Shown piece by piece: positions 59,252-64,000 of a DNA stretch of 64,000 nucleotides. The notes under the pieces were generated by a model that did no database searches, had not been told where the DNA came from, and saw nothing but the letters and a program-made list of their open reading frames with translations. Within the stretch, counting starts at the first letter, position 1. Each line of letters opens with the position of its first letter. Made by a program: the position numbers and the translations under genes. Source of the DNA: Paramecium sonneborni. Its lineage: Eukaryota; Ciliophora; Oligohymenophorea; Peniculida; Parameciidae. The stretch is from assembly GCA_905182985.1 (NCBI GenBank), contig CAJJDN010000178.1:1-64000 (forward strand). Reading direction: 5' to 3'.

Positions 59252-60211
59252 ATGCAAAATAATGAATTCTAAAAATTTGAGATTGTGAATCAATAAGAGA
59301 AAATTGATAATGAATGTTTTAAATGTTTCACTATAAATCATGATTCAACAATCTTGATTGGATGTAGCACTTGGGCTGTGATATATATTTATTCAATTTT
59401 ATAAGATGGTTAGATTATTAATACACAAAAAATATTAGATTAAGAATTGTTACTCATTAATTAAGTATATTTTATGAGATCAGGAAAAACATTCATTACG
59501 ATGGGATATGGTTTAAGTTTTTGGACAATAAATGAAAATAACCTTTGGTATAAAGGAAATATAATTTAATTAGAAGAGAGAATATCATTTTTGATATTTA
59601 CCAAGGATGAAAAAAAAATAATAGTCTCATTAGAAAGTTCTTTATAATTTTGGAAAAAGAGAAATTAATCATAATTATGGAAGACAAATTTTGAATTAAA
59701 TTTATAAGAAAAAATTACAAGTATGAGTTTGAATGAATCAGAAAATGAATTAATTATTGGAATGTAAGGTTTGATACTTTTAGCAAGATGTTTTAATAAT
59801 TATAAATGGCATATTTGTTACAAAATAAGGACAGCATGTGGTTCCATATGGAAAATGGTGATTTATTTGGATAAAAGTATGTTTGTATCTTAACCGAGTA
59901 ATTGCGATAATTTAATATAATATGAATGGAATAAATGGGATTAGAAATTGATTAGAAAATTTAAAATAAGATTAGAGAAGAATTCTGATTTGAGTCGTGA
60001 AAATTCAATAAGTTTTGAATAGGATGAGCAATTATTGTTTCATAAATTTAATAAAACATTAAGAATATTTAGTCTTCGCAATAGATAATTATAGTTATAG
60101 TAATAGATTACATTTAGTAGTTGTGAACATAGTTTTTATAATTCTAGAGATTGCAAATTCTTAATAGTAAGGAATTTGAGAGGAAAAGGTTTTTCAATTT
60201 GGCATAGATGA
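59252..60211 (+). CDS. WD/beta-propeller-like protein, unknown
   Basis: 319 aa in one exon, stop TGA at 60209-60211. Repeating Trp-containing beta-strand blocks such as NHDSTILIGCSTWAVIYIY, GLSFWTINENNLWYKG and SLQFWKKRNQSQLWK resemble divergent WD40 blades. The GH...WD pattern is weak, so the fold is inferred. The last 90 residues are basic and Gln-rich. No specific role recognised. Confidence 0.6.
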
Positions 60212-60311
60212 AAACTTGTTTAAGAGAGAGATAATCCATTTTTGAATGTTTTATTAAAATGAATATTATGATATGTGATATTTATTTTTAAAAAGGAATA
60301 AATTAAAATAA

Positions 60312-61652
60312 ATGAAAAATTTACCTGACAGAGAAAAAGCATTGATAGAAGAGACTTGTATAAAAATACAAAGTCAAATAAAAAGAATAATTAAGAGTAG
60401 GGAAGTTAAAAATTACTCACTCAAACAAGTAGGTATCAAGAATCAAGATTAGATCGTAAATTGATTGAAGTATTTAATATAATAAGAATAGATGTTGATG
60501 ATTAAAATAATAGATATATTAATTTTTAATAATTAGGAAGATTATTTATATAATTAGACATATTTTAAACTATTTCAAACAAATAAGATTATCAATTAGA
60601 GGCTCAAAGTCTCAATAATCCGATGCAAAACTAACTCGTAATCATTAAGGTCGACAATAAGAAGAAGATTTAAATGAGAAATCATTTGCAATCATTTAAA
60701 ATATAGAAGAAAAAGCAGATACACGGGCAACATTTTGCTTATTTAGAGTAATTTTGGATCCAATTTTATTGCAACTATCTAAATGTGCTATATTAATAAA
60801 AGAATATTTAGAAGAAAAATTTTAAGAAAAAGAAATTGATTATGAATCAATGTTAATTGCAATCTACGAAAAAAGTCTAACTTTCAAACCATCAATAAAT
60901 CCAATAAGTGAACATTATAATAATAATCAGATAAAAAGAAAATTAAGAATAATCTTCATCATAATATTCAGCATTAGAGAAAATGAATTATATAGAAAGA
61001 AGGAACTAACTAATTATAAAATAGAAAATCTTAATTAAGAAAAAATTATGAAAGATATCTAAGAGTGTACATTTAAACTTAAATAATATCAAAAAAAGAA
61101 TTTCCAAATGTAGTTGATAGATTATATAAAGTAAAGAATAGATAAGGAATAGAGGAAAGAGCAAAATGAACAGAATTAGAGAAAAAAGAGTAAGAATATA
61201 GTAAATGTTCATTTCATCCTTAAATTAATTATTTAATACCTGAAACTTAATCTATTAGAATAGGAGGATATTGGGAAGCAATAAAAAGAATTAGAAGAGC
61301 AAATGATAGAAGGAATTTAATTGATTTAAAATTGAATCATAAACCAAGTGGAGAAAATTATGAAAAATATAAGAATTAACCATTTTCACCTCCAGAAATG
61401 CTTTAAAGAAGAAAATATAAAAAGAATAACCAATTCTATACGCTGATATCAAATTAGGTCCTAGAAAAGTTGGATGATTAGCATTAAGAAAAAATGATGA
61501 TGTTGTAGTTTAATCATTCTGTAAAGTTTGAGGTGTTGGATAACAAGATTATGAGTTATTATTAAATCAAGTAAATGAGTATCTTTAAAAGTAATTATTA
61601 TTTAAAGTATTAATTTTAGTGTTATCTAAGAGACACAGAAGAATCATTATGA
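60312..61652 (+). CDS. unknown protein with unresolved exon structure
   Basis: Start ATG at 60312-60314, stop TGA at 61650-61652. The N-terminus (NLPDREKALIEETCIKIQ) joins through a 20- or 23-nt intron to SRLDRKLIEVFNII. A later part reads DTRATFCLFRVILDPILLQL and the C-terminal third KCSFHPQINYLIPETQ and GGYWEAIKRIRRANDRRN. Two of the frame changes, near 60510 and near 61170, have no convincing GTA...TAG intron, so the model is tentative. The KCSFHPQIN block resembles the CTFxPxIN motif seen in several ciliate proteins. No function assigned. Confidence 0.45.
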
Positions 61653-61700
61653 ATAGGTATACTTATTAATGAATATAATTATATATATCTTATTAAATTT

Positions 61701-62905
61701 TCATAATACTGCATTTTAGTTAGATTGTAATTATGGACCCCAAAAACCGAAGTAATAGGCTGTATTTGGTTAATTTCTAACTTAATCTGGTTATTGCTAA
61801 TTTTAAGGTACTTAATCATTATTTTATGCTGGAACTTAAACATAAGGATTTTAATCCTATTGAGGAGGAGGATATTATAAATTCTAATTTAAAGGAACTT
61901 AATTTTAATAGGCTTATTATTAAGGTTGTTCATAAGTTTATTGAGGTTATTAATACTATTGCTATTGATTAGCTTAAAGATATGGATTAATAGGCTAATT
62001 ATATGTTTAATTTTAATGAACATAAGGATTTGGAACTTAATTATTATTTTGATTAGGTTATTAGATTTAAGGTTAAGGTTAATTGTTATTTAATTAAGGA
62101 TATTCTTAATAACCATTATTGTAATTTACAGGAATACCCATTTAAGGACCGTTTTAGACATTCTATTATGGCATCTGTGAAAATTGTTAATTGTTTTATG
62201 GAGGCTATTAATACTGTGTATTTATGGGGGATTGTTAATATTATTATTGTGGCATTCCATAATTAGGTCCACCAATTGGAGAAACCTAAGTTGGATTTTA
62301 CGGAATGCCCCATGTAGTATTTCCATAAGATTATTAATTTAAATGAGGTTGCTATACATAGATAATACTTGGATCATTTGGATCAATATAGGCTTGACTC
62401 TATGATCTTGCAAAGTTTTCCATCATTCGAGCATCAGGAACTCGTTATCCAGAACTTCTCTATCTTCTAATTTATGTTAACACACTAACTAGTATCTTTA
62501 AAAACTTATCACATCCTAATGTCATTAGATATTCTAACCTCCTGCTTTGAACCATAATTTAAAATGTGTTTTTCCTGGTAATAGATTGTATAAAGGATCC
62601 ACGTTCCCTTCCAAATAGTTACTTCCAAATATTGGCTACTGAAATTTCTCTGCACTTAAATAAGCCAAAGGAATATCAAAAGACTTAAATGAGTCTTTCT
62701 AAAATTTGTCACTTACGAATACTATTCTACATGTTGTTACGTATACCTTATTTTAAACAAAAATTCTTACTTTTCCTCTAGCACTAAACTTACCAATATT
62801 TTCAATTTTAAATTCTCCTTCCATTTCATTTCTATACAGTATAAAGAACTCTTGATCAACTCTTAATGGAACTCCAGTTTAAGTAATTGGTGGATTTAAA
62901 GCCAT
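61701..62905 (-). CDS. WBP2: WBP2-like GRAM-domain protein with Pro/Gln/Asn/Tyr tail
   Basis: 393 aa with one 23-nt intron (62516-62538). The first 145 residues match WW-domain-binding protein 2: VYVTTCRIVFVSDKF, SFDIPLAYLSAEKFQQPIFG, NYLEGNV, then FKLWFKAGG, a GRAM/PH-like fold. The remaining 240 residues are a Pro/Gln/Asn/Tyr-rich tail (NYGMPQQQYQQ, INPYLQANQQQQYQQPQ), much longer and more Gln-rich than the PPxY tail of animal WBP2. Classical PPxY motifs are not evident. The tail is likely disordered. The partner and process are not shown by the sequence. Confidence 0.8.
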
Positions 62906-63058
62906 ATTATTCAATTAATTAAAAAAAATAGAATACTAATAAAAATAATTTAAAAAAATAAAAATAGATTATAAAGATATGAGTTGCTATTAAGAAAGAT
63001 AAATATATTATAACATATGATTTTATTTATTATCTAATATATTTTATTATACTATGCA

Positions 63059-63726
63059 TCAACGATTTGTTTTTGCTACTTTTTCAAGTTCATCTCTCTT
63101 TTTAATAGTGTAAGACTTTTATCCATCTTCATTGGCTGCTGCAATAAGTTCATCAGCAAGAGCTTCAGCAATAGTCTTCATTTTTTTAAAAACTGATTCT
63201 CTTACACCCTTAGCAAGATTATGGACTGCCTAATTGAAAAGTATAATTATTATAATTACTTCATTGACTCTTCTAATAGGAGCAACATCAACAGCTTATT
63301 ATTTAGCAACACCACCAGTACCAACTTTTGTAAAATCTTCTCTAGCTCCACCTCTTTAAACAGCCAATGACAATACTGAAAGTGGATTCTTACCTGTTAA
63401 CAAATGTACTATTTCAAATGCATGTCTGATTATGGCAACAGCCTTTACCTTTTTGCCTGTATTACGTCCATGGAACATAAGTGCACCTGCCAATCTTTCA
63501 ACTATTGGACATTAAGCTTTTCTAAACTTCTTTCGTTGATATCTAATTTTTATCTCAATAAATACCTTCCAGCTGTATGGGGAACAAAAACTCTAGATTT
63601 TGAAGTTTAGACTGCAATGTAGTCTTTAAAACATTAATCTGTAACTTAAACTTCATCATAATCCCACTTCCCAAATAATTTAGGTTGATTTGCGAATTTT
63701 ACAGTCACTACTTATTCCTCTGCCAT
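63059..63726 (-). CDS. RPS5: 40S ribosomal protein S5 (uS7)
   Basis: 204 aa, exactly the usual eukaryotic size, with introns 63543-63565 (23 nt) and 63230-63259 (30). Conserved blocks run throughout: [88 protein letters not shown] and the ending [14 protein letters not shown]. It is a structural protein of the small subunit head, near the mRNA exit. This gene is the best internal test of the reading rules used here, since both introns and several TAA/TAG codons fall as expected. Confidence 0.97.
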
Positions 63727-63836
63727 TTTAAAAATAAGGATTTATTTTTAATTTAAAAATTCCTTATTCTAAACTTATTACATGATATGATCAGATAATA
63801 TATATAAATATAATTAAATAATACTATCAAGCAGGC

Positions 63837-64000
63837 AACTAAGCTAATTATTTAAGTCTATCCTGTAAATTTTTTACTGTTTTCTATAATTCATCAATTT
63901 CTAGATTTTATTTTTTATCAATATCATTATTTTCTCTAATAGAATCTTACATTGTAGAAGATGTTTTCTATTACTCATCTAATCTCACTTCAATATTTTT
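63837..64000 (-). CDS. 3' end of a coiled-coil protein gene (partial)
   Basis: Open on the minus strand from the window edge to TGA at 63837-63839. Encodes about 54 residues of heptad-type helix (NLEIDELQKTVKNLQDRLKQ) ending LAQLPA. The rest lies outside the window, so no function can be given. Confidence 0.6.

Noticed and set aside
61440..61610. A frame reading ADIKLGPRKVG(TGA)LALRKNDD...FCKV(TGA)GVGQQDYE that would need TGA as Trp or Sec
   Set aside because: The frame continuing from the upstream coding segment is open to 61650 without TGA, and TGA is the normal stop in every other gene here. Recoding is not needed.
1..64000. tRNA, rRNA, CRISPR, insertion sequences and telomeric repeats
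   Set aside because: I looked for cloverleaf T-loop patterns, transposase motifs, spaced short repeats and G/T-rich telomere units and saw none. A tRNAscan or Rfam search was not possible.

Overview
The window looks like a piece of a ciliate somatic (macronuclear) genome, most likely a Paramecium. It is very AT-rich. Long reading frames are full of in-frame TAA and TAG that fall where relatives have Gln, and every gene ends in TGA. Frames are joined by tiny introns, mostly 20-34 nt with GTA...TAG ends, and intergenic gaps are mostly 25-160 nt. With the standard code almost no gene is visible. With TAA/TAG = Gln and introns removed by hand, 33 coding loci resolve, nearly all with a coding length that is an exact multiple of three.

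Layout: 0-9 kb holds an EF-hand protein, a coiled-coil protein, an SLC25 carrier and a SAXO-like axonemal protein. 8.6-15 kb holds an mL44/RNase III-fold protein, a ubiquitin protease, a small membrane protein and a B-box/TPR protein. 15.8-20 kb holds a PHD + SP-RING (PIAS/Siz type) SUMO ligase, a small type I membrane protein and the dynein assembly factor DNAAF3. 20.5-30.5 kb holds a cyclic-nucleotide-binding channel-like protein without a K+ filter, a TRIM-like protein, a CHFR-type FHA/RING/PBZ ligase, a small unknown and an SDR oxidoreductase. 30.5-45.2 kb holds unknown proteins, a true GYGD K+ channel, FCF1 (PIN domain), coiled-coil proteins and a polytopic membrane protein. 45.2-57.2 kb holds TRM11, a MORN protein, a USP5-like protease with broken frame, an NPF/Q-rich protein, an EF-hand protein and DNAAF1. 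57.3-64 kb holds topoisomerase I, a WD-like protein, an unknown, a WBP2-like protein, RPS5 (uS7) and the end of a coiled-coil gene.

Six pairs of direct repeats of 0.85-1.3 kb, apparently identical, flank N runs (five single Ns and one 139-N gap). In each pair one copy ends exactly at the N and the other starts exactly after it. They are almost certainly overlapping contig ends that were never merged, so about 6.8 kb is counted twice and several genes appear once whole and once as a fragment.

Biology: SAXO, DNAAF1 and DNAAF3 (axonemal dynein assembly and microtubule decoration), a K+ channel and possibly the MORN protein point to a motile ciliate. Ubiquitin/SUMO enzymes (two USPs, PIAS type, CHFR type) are also well represented. 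The items most worth a second look are the two cNBD channel-like proteins that share a CCHC zinc-knuckle-like motif after the cNBD, one of them without a recognisable pore filter, and the USP5 locus with three unexplained frame breaks. I found no tRNA, rRNA, CRISPR array, mobile element or telomere repeat.
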